From Protonemura montana (taxonomy: Eukaryota; Arthropoda; Insecta; Plecoptera; Nemouridae), in the NCBI GenBank assembly GCA_947568835.1, contig OX387610.1, forward strand, positions 16,539,050 through 16,603,049: a stretch of 64,000 bases of DNA, written 5' to 3'. A program made the position numbers and the translations under genes. This document shows positions 23,626 to 36,498 of the stretch, piece by piece (positions within the stretch are counted from its first letter, which is position 1; each line of letters begins with the position of its first letter). The notes below the pieces were generated by a model. That model saw only the letters and a program-made list of their open reading frames with translations, ran no database searches and had not been told where the DNA came from.

Positions 23626-24210
23626 TTAAATCGTTAGATCCCCGAAGTTAAGTAACACTGTGCTGGGTCAGGTATTGGATCGGTGACCATCACACACATG
23701 ACCAGTTCTGTTAGGGAGAGAGGTTGGAGGAATGAAAGTTAAGCAACACTGTGCTGAGTCAGGTATTGGATGGGTGATCATCATACACATGGCCAGTTAT
23801 GTTCAGAAGAGAGGTTGGAGGGATGAAAGTTAAGCAAAACTGCGCTGGGTCAGGTATTGGATGGGTGACCATCATACACATGGCCAGTTCTGTTCGGGAG
23901 AGAGGTTGGAGGGATGAAAGTTAGTACAGCAACTTCACTCGCCTTGCTTCTCATCTCTCGACAGCATGGATATGTGGAGGAATCCTGCTGTTCACTTTGT
24001 ACCGTCCTTCGGAAGGGACGTTAAGCCGGTGGTCCCCTTGGTGCTCTTCAACAGGAGTAGGCTTCGTGCCGGCACCGGGCTTCTCCTCCTTCCTCTTAGG
24101 CTAGGTTAGGATCTTCATTCTAAATCAATTATTAACCGAAGTCTTTAGACCAGTGCCACATGATCTGTTTCAACACAGTGCGCAGTTATACAACCAATAA
24201 AGCTACAATG
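23626..24210 (+). mobile_element. 5S-headed SINE with a tripled head
   Basis: Three successive 5S-derived heads (gaagttaagtaacac, gaaagttaagcaacac, gaaagttaagcaaaac, each with attggatgggtga-like C boxes) precede one common body. The body reads agcaacttcactcgccttgc, gaatcctgctgttcac, gtaccgtccttcggaaggg, acgttaagccggtggtccc, taggctaggttagg, gaccagtgccacatg. It ends near caataaagc. It matches 63451-63890 almost throughout except for the extra heads. Confidence 0.85.
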
Positions 24211-25038
24211 ACTTAATATTGAAGAGCTATTAAAGCTATTTTCTGAGCCTATTTTGTTTATAAATGCGTCTCCATGAAGGGGTATACATCTTTATGAGAT
24301 CCGAGCAAACACTAGCGCTATTGGTGGTGTGTCCCTGCACTACGGAAGCGAGGCGACCGATGAGAGAATCTATTTGGCGGGCACAAGGCTAATTAGCAGC
24401 GATTCAGAAGGCGATGCATTTCAACGACACGGCTAGCGGATGATGGAACAAGTACTTCACTTCAAACAACAGTTCTTGGCATTTCATTTGTAATTCACTC
24501 AGTGCAATGTTTGTTTTGTTTTAAAAGTGAACAACAATTCAATGCTTTAATATTCCAGGAATTAATGACGTTTTAAACACTTCCGGTATCGAATTATGAT
24601 AACTTGACAACAAATCAACGTTTGGACAAGTCAAGTTCTAACATTTGTAAACAGAAAGCAAATCTTGCTTGAACTGTTTGGACTCAGATTTCATTCAAAA
24701 TAAAATGAATTGTGTCCAAGTTCTGAACTAGCGTTATTTCCTTTCAGATCTGAGAGAGGTTTTATAAAAAAACTCTCAAAAAAAAATCGCAAGGTATATC
24801 TTTTTTACGCGGTCCGACGAGCAAACTTTTAACTGCCTCAATAAAAACAGAATTATTATCAACTCGGCCGCACCAGCTCGTGTAGGGGAAGGGGAAGGGG
24901 CTAACATCAGGGCAAAGTCTTAAATCCCAACCCACGAGGATTCAGTCGCCAGTGGCGAGCGGTGCGTGCTGTGGTCACTTGGATTCTTATTCATCCCCGA
25001 TGACGTCACAATGCTTTATTTAATATTTAATAAGATGT
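24211..25038. other. Stretch without a supportable gene
   Basis: AT-rich with a short GGGGAA repeat near 24888-24900. No gene, RNA or transposon end was recognised. Confidence 0.45.
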
Positions 25039-25135
25039 ACTAGCAGTACCCGCTGCCTAACGGCACCTTAAGATTTGGAGGGAGTGAGCATTTTGGTTTA
25101 AACGTGTCTCGAGTTTTCTTTGATGCTCTATCCAA
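25039..25135 (-). mobile_element. Terminal inverted repeat of a second copy of the 10.58-kb element
   Basis: actagcagtacccgctgcc, taacggcaccttaagattt, ggagggagtgagcattttgg match the right-hand end of the 10579-11290 element read in reverse. They are followed, as in that copy, by an ATGCCTCTTA-like stretch and then ACAATACCAT repeats. The opposite end of this copy is not found before the 71-bp satellite. Confidence 0.75.
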
Positions 25136-26606
25136 TGCCTCTTAAAAGGACCACAGCTATGCAATACCATACAATACCAAACAATGTCATAAAATACTAA
25201 AGAACACCATAGAATACCAAACAAAACCATACAATACCAAAGAATATCATACAATACCAAACAATATCATAGAATACTAAACAATACCATAGAATACCAA
25301 ACAATACCATAGAATACCAAAGAATACCAAACAATACAAAACAATATCATAGAATACTAAAGAACACCATAGAATACCAAACAATACCATAGAATACCAA
25401 AGAATACCATACAATACCAAACAATATAATAAAATACTAAAGAACACCTTAGAATACCAAACAATACCATAGAATACCAAAGAATACCATACAATACCAA
25501 ACAATATCATAAAATACTAAAGAACACCATAGAATACCAAACAATACCATAGAATACCAAAGAATACCATACAATACCAAACAATATCATAAAATACTAA
25601 AGAACACCAAAGAATACCAAACAATACCATAGAATACCAAAGAATACCATACAATACCATACAATATCATTGAATACTAAAGAACACCATAGAATACCAT
25701 AGAATACCAAAGAATACCATACAATACCATACAATACCATACAATATCATTGAATACTAAAGAACACCATAGAATACCAAAGAATACCATAGAATACCAA
25801 AGAATACCATACAATACCATACAATACCATACAATATCATTGAATACTAAAGAACACCATAGAATACCAAAGAATACCATAGAATACCAAAGAATACCAT
25901 ACAATACCATACAATATCATTGAATACTAAAGAACACCATAGAATACCAAAGAATACCATAGAATACCAAAGAATACCATACAATACCATACAATATCAT
26001 TGAATACTAAAGAATACCATACAATACCATACAATACCATACAATATCATTGAATACTAAAGAACACCATAGAATACCAAAGAATACCATAGAATACCAA
26101 AGAATACCATACAATACCATACAATACCATACAATATCATTGAATACTAAAGAACACCATAGAATACCAAAGAATACCATAGAATACCAAAGAATACCAT
26201 ACAATACCATACAATATCATTGAATACTAAAGAACACCATAGAATACCAAAGAATACCATATAATACCAAAGAATACCATACAATACCATACAATATCAT
26301 TCAATACTAAAGAACACCATAGAATACCAAAGAATACCATAGAATACCAAAGAATACCATACAATACCATACAATATCATTGAATACTAAAGAACACCAT
26401 AGAATACCAAAGAATACCATAGAATACCAAAGAATACCATACAATACCATACAATATCATTGAATACTAAAGAACACCATAGAATACCAAAGAATACCAT
26501 AGAATACCAAAGAATACCATACAATACCATACAATATCATTGAATACTAAAGAACACCATAGAATACCAAAGAATACCATAGAATACCATAAAATACCAT
26601 AAAACA
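25136..26606. repeat. AATACCA tract expanded from the element's internal repeat
   Basis: About 1.45 kb of irregular 10-base units (agaataccaa, agaataccat, acaataccat, acaatatcat, gaatactaaa, gaacaccata), arranged in longer periods of roughly 90-100 bp that recur about ten times from 25640 on. The plus strand is nearly free of G. The homologous tract in the 10.6-kb copy is only about 120 bp. Confidence 0.95.
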
Positions 26607-29600
26607 ACGGTTCACCACGCATTGCGAGCGTCACGTCACAGCTTGGACTAGTGTTGTTCACGCTGCCGTACAGGATTCTACACACCACGCATTGCAAGGC
26701 GTCACGTCACAGCTTGGACTAGTGTTGTTCACGCTGCCGTACAGGATTCTACACACCACGCATTGCAAGGCGTCACGTCACAGCTTGGACTAGTGTTGTT
26801 CACGCTGCCGTACAGGATTCTACACACCACGCATTGCAAGGCGTCACGTCACAGCTTGGACTAGTGTTGTTCACGCTGCCGTACAGGATTCTACACACCA
26901 CGCATTGCAAGGCGTCACGTCACAGCTTGGACTAGTGTTGTTCACGCTGCTGTACAGGATTCTACACACCACGCATTGCAAGGCGTCACGTCACAGCTTG
27001 GACTAGTGTTGTTCACGCTGCCGTACAGGATTCTACACACCACGCATTGCAAGGCGTCACGTCACAGCTTGGACTAGTGTTGTTCACGCTGCCGTACAGG
27101 ATTCTACACACCACGCATTGCAAGGCGTCACGTCACAGCTTGGACTAGTGTTGTTCACGCTGCCGTACAGGATTCTACACACCACGCATTGCAAGGCGTC
27201 ACGTCACAGCTTGGACTAGTGTTGTTCACGCTGCCGTACAGGATTCTACACACCACGCATTGCAAGGCGTCACGTCACAGCTTGGACTAGTGTTGTTCAC
27301 GCTGCCGTACAGGATTCTACACACCACGCATTGCAAGGCGTCACGTCACAGCTTGGACTAGTGTTGTCCACGCTGCCGTACAGGATTCTACACACCACGC
27401 ATTGCAAGGCGTCACGTCACAGCTTGGACTAGTGTTGTTCACGCTGCCGTACAGGATTCTACACACCACGCATTGCAAGGCGTCACGTCACAGCTTGGAC
27501 TAGTGTTGTTCACGCTGCCGTACAGGATTCTACACACCACGCATTGCAAGGCGTCACGTCACAGCTTGGACTAGTGTTGTTCACGCTGCCGTACAGGATT
27601 CTACACACCACGCATTGCAAGGCGTCACGTCACAGCTTGGACTAGTGTTGTTCACGCTGCCGTACAGGATTCTACACACCACGCATTGCAAGGCGTCACG
27701 TCACAGCTTGGACTAGTGTTGTTCACGCTGCCGTACAGGATTCTACACACCACGCATTGCAAGGCGTCACGTCACAGCTTGGACTAGTGTTGTTCACGCT
27801 GCCGTACAGGATTCTACACACCACGCATTGCAAGGCGTCACGTCACAGCTTGGACTAGTGTTGTTCACGCTGCCGTACAGGATTCTACACACCACGCATT
27901 GCAAGGCGTCACGTCACAGCTTGGACTAGTGTTGTTCACGCTGCCGTACAGGATTCTACACACCACGCATTGCAAGGCGTCACGTCACAGCTTGGACTAG
28001 TGTTGTTCACGCTGCCGTACAGGATTCTACACACCACGCATTGCAAGGCGTCACGTCACAGCTTGGACTAGTGTTGTTCACGCTGCCGTACAGGATTCTA
28101 CACACCACGCATTGCAAGGCGTCACGTCACAGCTTGGACTAGTGTTGTTCACGCTGCCGTACAGGATTCTACACACCACGCATTGCAAGGCGTCACGTCA
28201 CAGCTTGGACTAGTGTTGTTCACGCTGCCGTACAGGATTCTACACACCACGCATTGCAAGGCGTCACGTCACAGCTTGGACTAGTGTTGTTCACGCTGCC
28301 GTACAGGATTCTACACACCACGCATTGCAAGGCGTCACGTCACAGCTTGGACTAGTGTTGTTCACGCTGCCGTACAGGATTCTACACACCACGCATTGCA
28401 AGGCGTCACGTCACAGCTTGGACTAGTGTTGTTCACGCTGCCGTACAGGATTCTACACACCACGCATTGCAAGGCGTCACGTCACAGCTTGGACTAGTGT
28501 TGTTCACGCTGCCGTACAGGATTCTACACACCACGCATTGCAAGGCGTCACGTCACAGCTTGGACTAGTGTTGTTCACGCTGCCGTACAGGATTCTACAC
28601 ACCACGCATTGCAAGGCGTCACGTCACAGCTTGGACTAGTGTTGTTCACGCTGCCGTACAGGATTCTACACACCACGCATTGCAAGGCGTCACGTCACAG
28701 CTTGGACTAGTGTTGTTCACGCTGCCGTACAGGATTCTACACACCACGCATTGCAAGGCGTCACGTCACAGCTTGGACTAGTGTTGTTCACGCTGCCGTA
28801 CAGGATTCTACACACCACGCATTGCAAGGCGTCACGTCACAGCTTGGACTAGTGTTGTTCACGCTGCCGTACAGGATTCTACACACCACGCATTGCAAGG
28901 CGTCACGTCACAGCTTGGACTAGTGTTGTTCACGCTGCCGTACAGGATTCTACACACCACGCATTGCAAGGCGTCACGTCACAGCTTGGACTAGTGTTGT
29001 TCACGCTGCCGTACAGGATTCTACACACCACGCATTGCAAGGCGTCACGTCACAGCTTGGACTAGTGTTGTTCACGCTGCCGTACAGGATTCTACACACC
29101 ACGCATTGCAAGGCGTCACGTCACAGCTTGGACTAGTGTTGTTCACGCTGCCGTACAGGATTCTACACACCACGCATTGCAAGGCGTCACGTCACAGCTT
29201 GGACTAGTGTTGTTCACGCTGCCGTACAGGATTCTACACACCACGCATTGCAAGGCGTCACGTCACAGCTTGGACTAGTGTTGTTCACGCTGCCGTACAG
29301 GATTCTACACACCACGCATTGCAAGGCGTCACGTCACAGCTTGGACTAGTGTTGTTCACGCTGCCGTACAGGATTCTACACACCACGCATTGCAAGGCGT
29401 CACGTCACAGCTTGGACTAGTGTTGTTCACGCTGCCGTACAGGATTCTACACACCACGCATTGCAAGGCGTCACGTCACAGCTTGGACTAGTGTTGTTCA
29501 CGCTGCCGTACAGGATTCTACACACCACGCATTGCAAGGCGTCACGTCACAGCTTGGACTAGTGTTGTTCACGCTGCCGTACAGGATTCTACACACCACG

Positions 29601-32600
29601 CATTGCAAGGCGTCACGTCACAGCTTGGACTAGTGTTGTTCACGCTGCCGTACAGGATTCTACACACCACGCATTGCAAGGCGTCACGTCACAGCTTGGA
29701 CTAGTGTTGTTCACGCTGCCGTACAGGATTCTACACACCACGCATTGCAAGGCGTCACGTCACAGCTTGGACTAGTGTTGTTCACGCTGCCGTACAGGAT
29801 TCTACACACCACGCATTGCAAGGCGTCACGTCACAGCTTGGACTAGTGTTGTTCACGCTGCCGTACAGGATTCTACACACCACGCATTGCAAGGCGTCAC
29901 GTCACAGCTTGGACTAGTGTTGTTCACGCTGCCGTACAGGATTCTACACACCACGCATTGCAAGGCGTCACGTCACAGCTTGGACTAGTGTTGTTCACGC
30001 TGCCGTACAGGATTCTACACACCACGCATTGCAAGGCGTCACGTCACAGCTTGGACTAGTGTTGTTCACGCTGCCGTACAGGATTCTACACACCACGCAT
30101 TGCAAGGCGTCACGTCACAGCTTGGACTAGTGTTGTTCACGCTGCCGTACAGGATTCTACACACCACGCATTGCAAGGCGTCACGTCACAGCTTGGACTA
30201 GTGTTGTTCACGCTGCCGTACAGGATTCTACACACCACGCATTGCAAGGCGTCACGTCACAGCTTGGACTAGTGTTGTTCACGCTGCCGTACAGGATTCT
30301 ACACACCACGCATTGCAAGGCGTCACGTCACAGCTTGGACTAGTGTTGTTCACGCTGCCGTACAGGATTCTACACACCACGCATTGCAAGGCGTCACGTC
30401 ACAGCTTGGACTAGTGTTGTTCACGCTGCCGTACAGGATTCTACACACCACGCATTGCAAGGCGTCACGTCACAGCTTGGACTAGTGTTGTTCACGCTGC
30501 CGTACAGGATTCTACACACCACGCATTGCAAGGCGTCACGTCACAGCTTGGACTAGTGTTGTTCACGCTGCCGTACAGGATTCTACACACCACGCATTGC
30601 AAGGCGTCACGTCACAGCTTGGACTAGTGTTGTTCACGCTGCCGTACAGGATTCTACACACCACGCATTGCAAGGCGTCACGTCACAGCTTGGACTAGTG
30701 TTGTTCACGCTGCCGTACAGGATTCTACACACCACGCATTGCAAGGCGTCACGTCACAGCTTGGACTAGTGTTGTTCACGCTGCCGTACAGGATTCTACA
30801 CACCACGCATTGCAAGGCGTCACGTCACAGCTTGGACTAGTGTTGTTCACGCTGCCGTACAGGATTCTACACACCACGCATTGCAAGGCGTCACGTCACA
30901 GCTTGGACTAGTGTTGTTCACGCTGCCGTACAGGATTCTACACACCACGCATTGCAAGGCGTCACGTCACAGCTTGGACTAGTGTTGTTCACGCTGCCGT
31001 ACAGGATTCTACACACCACGCATTGCAAGGCGTCACGTCACAGCTTGGACTAGTGTTGTTCACGCTGCCGTACAGGATTCTACACACCACGCATTGCAAG
31101 GCGTCACGTCACAGCTTGGACTAGTGTTGTTCACGCTGCCGTACAGGATTCTACACACCACGCATTGCAAGGCGTCACGTCACAGCTTGGACTAGTGTTG
31201 TTCACGCTGCCGTACAGGATTCTACACACCACGCATTGCAAGGCGTCACGTCACAGCTTGGACTAGTGTTGTTCACGCTGCCGTACAGGATTCTACACAC
31301 CACGCATTGCAAGGCGTCACGTCACAGCTTGGACTAGTGTTGTTCACGCTGCCGTACAGGATTCTACACACCACGCATTGCAAGGCGTCACGTCACAGCT
31401 TGGACTAGTGTTGTTCACGCTGCCGTACAGGATTCTACACACCACGCATTGCAAGGCGTCACGTCACAGCTTGGACTAGTGTTGTTCACGCTGCCGTACA
31501 GGATTCTACACACCACGCATTGCAAGGCGTCACGTCACAGCTTGGACTAGTGTTGTTCACGCTGCCGTACAGGATTCTACACACCACGCATTGCAAGGCG
31601 TCACGTCACAGCTTGGACTAGTGTTGTTCACGCTGCCGTACAGGATTCTACACACCACGCATTGCAAGGCGTCACGTCACAGCTTGGACTAGTGTTGTTC
31701 ACGCTGCCGTACAGGATTCTACACACCACGCATTGCAAGGCGTCACGTCACAGCTTGGACTAGTGTTGTTCACGCTGCCGTACAGGATTCTACACACCAC
31801 GCATTGCAAGGCGTCACGTCACAGCTTGGACTAGTGTTGTTCACGCTGCCGTACAGGATTCTACACACCACGCATTGCAAGGCGTCACGTCACAGCTTGG
31901 ACTAGTGTTGTTCACGCTGCCGTACAGGATTCTACACACCACGCATTGCAAGGCGTCACGTCACAGCTTGGACTAGTGTTGTTCACGCTGCCGTACAGGA
32001 TTCTACACACCACGCATTGCAAGGCGTCACGTCACAGCTTGGACTAGTGTTGTTCACGCTGCCGTACAGGATTCTACACACCACGCATTGCAAGGCGTCA
32101 CGTCACAGCTTGGACTAGTGTTGTTCACGCTGCCGTACAGGATTCTACACACCACGCATTGCAAGGCGTCACGTCACAGCTTGGACTAGTGTTGTTCACG
32201 CTGCCGTACAGGATTCTACACACCACGCATTGCAAGGCGTCACGTCACAGCTTGGACTAGTGTTGTTCACGCTGCCGTACAGGATTCTACACACCACGCA
32301 TTGCAAGGCGTCACGTCACAGCTTGGACTAGTGTTGTTCACGCTGCCGTACAGGATTCTACACACCACGCATTGCAAGGCGTCACGTCACAGCTTGGACT
32401 AGTGTTGTTCACGCTGCCGTACAGGATTCTACACACCACGCATTGCAAGGCGTCACGTCACAGCTTGGACTAGTGTTGTTCACGCTGCCGTACAGGATTC
32501 TACACACCACGCATTGCAAGGCGTCACGTCACAGCTTGGACTAGTGTTGTTCACGCTGCCGTACAGGATTCTACACACCACGCATTGCAAGGCGTCACGT

Positions 32601-32634
32601 CACAGCTTGGACTAGTGTTGTTCACGCTGCTGTA
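26607..32634. repeat. 71-bp satellite array (about 85 units, nearly invariant)
   Basis: Units of 71 bp: accacgcattgcaaggcgtc, acgtcacagcttggactag, tgttgttcacgctgccgta, caggattctacac. Reading through, I found only a handful of substitutions: the first partial unit has gcgagcg, a unit near 26950 has gctgctgtac, one near 27367 has tgtccacg, and the last unit again has gctgctgtac. The right edge joins the 52-bp array directly. Confidence 0.99.
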
Positions 32635-34990
32635 CTTGGACCCCGATCTCCACCTGTCGCGGGTGTTGCTCTAACCAATTGAGCTACTTGGACCCCGATC
32701 CCCACCTGTCGCGGGTGTTGCTCTAACCAATTGAGCTACTTGGACCCTGTTCTCCACCTTTTGCGAGTGTTGCTCAAATCAATTGAGCTACTTGGACCCC
32801 GATCTTCACCTGTCGCGGGTGTTGCTCTAACCAATTGAGCTACTTGGACCCCGATCTCCACCTTTCTCAGGTGTTGCTCTAACCAATTGAGCTACTTGGA
32901 CCCCGATCTCCACCTGTCGCGTGTGTTGCTCTAACTAATTGAGCTCAATGGACCCCGATATCCACCTGTCGTGGGTGTTGCTCTAACTAATTGAGCTACT
33001 TGGACCCCGATCTCCACCTGAAGCGGGTGTTGCTCTTACCAATTAAGCTACTTGGACCCCAATCTCCAACTGTCACGGGTGTTGCTCTAACCAATTGAGC
33101 TACTTGGAAATTAATCACCACCTGTCGCGGGTGTTGCTCGAACCAATTGAGCTTCTTGGACCCCGATCTCCACCAGTCGCGAATGTTGCTCTAACCAATT
33201 GAGCTACTTGGACCCTGATCTCCACCTATCGCAAGTGTTGCTCTAACCAATTAAGCTACTCGAACCCCGATCTCCACCTGTCGCGGGTGTTGCTCTAACC
33301 AATGGAGCTACTTGGACCCTGATCTCCACCTGTCGCTGGTGTTGCTCTAACCAATTGAGCTACTTGGACCCCGATCTCCACCTGTCGCGGGTGTTGCTTT
33401 AACTAATTGAGCTACTTTGACCCCGATCTCCACCTGTCGCGGGTGTTGCTCTAACTAATTGAGCTACTTTGACCCCGATCTCCACCTGTTGCGGGTGTTG
33501 CTCTCACCAATTAAGCTACTTAAACCCCGATCTCCACCTGTCGCGGGATTTGCTCTAACCAATTAAGCTACTTGGACCCCGATCTCTACCTGTCGCGGGT
33601 GTTGCTCGAACCAATTGAGCTTCTTGGACCCCGATCTCCACCTGTCGCGGGTGTTGCTCTAACCAATTGAGCTACTTGGACCCAGATCTCCACCTGTCGC
33701 GGGTGTTGCTCTAACCAATTGAGCTACTTGGATCCCGATCTCCACCTGTCACGGGTGTTGCTCTAACCAATTGAGCTACGAGGACCCCGATCTCCACCTG
33801 TCGCGGGTGTTGCTCTAAGCAATTGAGCTACTTGGACCCCGATCTCCACCTGTCGCGGGTGCTGCTCTAACCAATTGAGCTACTTGGACCCTGATCTCCA
33901 CCTATCGCAAGTGTTGCTTTAACCAATTAAGCTACTCGAACCCCGATCTCCACTTGTCGCGGATTTTGCTTTAACTAATTGAGCTACTTGGACCCCGATC
34001 TCCACCTGTCGCGGGTGTTGCTCTAACCAATTTAGCTACTTAGACCCCGATCTCCACCTGTCGCGGGTGTTGCTCTAACCAATTAAGCTACTCGAACCCC
34101 GATCTTCACCTGTCGCGGGTGTTGCTCTAACCAATGGAGCTACTTGGACCCTTATCTCCACCTCTCGCGAATGTTGCTCTAACCAATTGAGTTTCTTGGA
34201 CCCCGTTCTCCACCTGTTGCGGGTGTTGCTCTAACCAATTGAGCTACTTGGGCCCCGATCTTCACCTGTCGCGGGTGTTGCTCTAACCAATTGAGCTACT
34301 TGGACCCTGATCTCCAGCTATCGCAAGTGTAGCTTTAACCAATTAAGCTACTCGAACCCCGATCTCCACCTGTCGCGGATGTTGCTCTAACCAATGGAGC
34401 TACTTGGACCCTGATCTCCACCTGTCGCTGGTGTTGCTCTAACCAATTGAGCTACATAAACCCCGATCTCCACCTGTCGCTGGTGTTGCTCTAACCAATT
34501 GAGCTACTTGGACCCTGATCCCCACCTGTCGCGGGTGTTGCTCTAACCAATTGAGCTACTTGGACCCCGATCTCCACCTGTCACGGGTGTTGCTCTAACC
34601 AACTGAGCTACTTTGACCCCGATATTTACCTGTCGCGGGTGTTGCTCTAACCAATTGAGCTACTTAGACCCCGATCTCCACCTGTCGCGGGTGTTGCTCT
34701 AACCAATTGAGCTACTTTGACCCCGATCTCCACCTGTCGCGGGTGTTGCTCTAACTAATTGAGCTACTCGAACCCCGATCTCCACCTGTCGCGGGTGTTG
34801 CTTTTACCAATTGAGCTACTTGGACCCTGATCTCCACCTGTCGCAGGTGTTGCCCTAATCAATTGAGCTACTTGGACCCTGATCTTCACCTGGCGCGGGT
34901 GTTGCTCTAACCAATTGAGCTATTTGGACCCTGATCTCCACCTGACACGGGTGTTGCCCTAACCAAATGAGCTACTTGGACCCCGATCTC
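32635..34990 (-). repeat. tRNA-like 52-bp array (about 45 units)
   Basis: On the plus strand units read cttggaccccgatctccacc, tgtcgcgggtgttgctc, taaccaattgagcta. On the minus strand each holds TAGCTCAATTGG, a perfect tRNA A-box, with a D-arm-like stem GCTC/GAGC. A CACC/GGTG stem closing a 7-base loop follows, then a partial B-box (GGGTCCAAG). No acceptor stem is present. Units are much more diverged than in the adjoining 71-bp satellite, pointing to an older or less homogenised array. The same family occurs in the opposite orientation at 48748-50450. Confidence 0.93.
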
Positions 34991-35006
34991 CACGGGGTCC
35001 CGTGGA
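34986..35006. other. Perfect hairpin at the junction of two arrays
   Basis: CTCCACGG, GGTC, CCGTGGAG form an 8-bp perfect inverted repeat with a 4-base loop, exactly where the 52-bp array ends and the 43-bp array begins. The left arm is the normal end of a 52-bp unit. Confidence 0.8.
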
Positions 35007-35830
35007 GACCCGCGTGCATTGACCACTACATCACTGTGTGGACTGCGTACACTCGCGTGCATTGACCACTACATCATAAGGTGGACTGCGTACACCCGCG
35101 TGCATTGACCACTTCATCTTTGGGTGGACTGCGTACACCCGCGTGCATTGACTATTACATCACTGGGTGGACTGCGTACACCCGCGTGCATTGACCACTA
35201 CATCACCTGGTGGACTGCGTACACCCGCGTGCATTGACAACTACATTACTGGGTGGACTGCGTACACCCGCGTGCATTGACCACTACATCACTGGGTGGA
35301 CTGCGTACACCCGCGTGCTTCGACCACTACATCACTGGGTGGATTGCGTACACCCACGTGCATTGACCACTTCATCACTAGGTGGACTGCGTACACCCGC
35401 GTGCATTGACCACTACATCACAGGGTGGACTGCGTACACCCACGTGCATTGACCACAACATCACTGGGTGGACTGCGTACACCCGCGTGCATTGACCACT
35501 ACATCACTGGGTGGACTGCGTACACCGCGAGCATTGACCACTACATCACTGGGCGGACTGCGTACACCCATGTGCATTGACCACTACATCACTGGGTGGA
35601 CTTTGTACACCCACGTGCATTGATCACTACATCACTGGGTGGACTGCGTACACCCTCGTGCATTGACCACTACTTCACTGGGTGGACTTCGTACACCCGC
35701 GTGCATTGACCACTACATCACTGGGTGGACTGCGTACACTAGCGTGCATTGACCACTACATCACTGGGTGGACTGCGTACACTCGCGTGCATTGATCATT
35801 ACATCACTGAGTGGACTGCGGATACCCAGT
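35007..35830. repeat. 43-bp minisatellite array (about 19 units)
   Basis: Units of 43 bp: gtggactgcgtacacccgcg, tgcattgaccactacatcac, tgg, with scattered substitutions. One more copy lies in PSMD10 intron 3 (39092-39137). Open frames here are artefacts. Confidence 0.97.
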
Positions 35831-36498
35831 TATCTTGGGTGCAAGATGCAAATTTATGCTTCTAGAACAGCAGGAACTATAGAGTCTCGGTTTGTAATTT
35901 AACGGCTTCTTTTGCGGTGATGTGTTAACTCCGTGAAAGTGTCGAGCGCCACTGGATTCAATACAAACTCGGCGACGCGGTTTTTTTATTGGAAATCACT
36001 TGTGAAAAATTTGAATTTATTTTTTACCTGAACGCTGCTCCGGCAATATCGACGAGCATAGCTTTTATCATAACGAGGCGTCAAGTTGTTTCTCTGCGTC
36101 CTGCGCATGTCTTTAGCAAAAACCTCCCAGACTTTTTCTTCTAGTTTAGACTACTTCTAGTTTAGTTCTAGTTTAGCTCTAGTTTAGTCTACTTCTAGTT
36201 TAGTTCTAGCTTAATTCTAGTTTAGTTCTAGTATGGTTCTAGTGTAGTTCTAATTTAATTATAGTTTAGTCTACTTCTAGTTTAGTTCTAGTTAAGTTCT
36301 AGTTTGGTCTACTTCTAATTTGGTTATTTTCTCTCCTGAGCTGGGTTGAATTGGAACGACTTAAATTTAACGGTTTTTGTTTAGTTTGAACGGTTTGACA
36401 TTTACTAGAATTCAACTGTCTCCGCGTCGTACGAGTGCTGCCACCTTCACGGTTCCATCAACAACTTCGCTTCGAGAGCAACAATAAATAAATTCGTG
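35831..36498 (+). promoter_or_regulatory. Upstream region of PSMD10 with an 11-bp TTCTAGTTTAG array
   Basis: Between the 43-bp array and the first PSMD10 codon lie about 300 bp of ordinary sequence, an imperfect array of ttctagtttag units (about 36137-36325), and about 170 bp of presumed promoter plus 5' UTR. No TATA box or clear initiator was recognised. The last 80 bp (tctccgcgtcgtacgag onward) look like 5' UTR. The assignment as promoter is inferred from position only. Confidence 0.4.

Noticed and set aside
26607..32634. CRISPR array (regular repeats)
   Set aside because: No spacers: the whole 71-bp period is constant, and the context is an animal genome.
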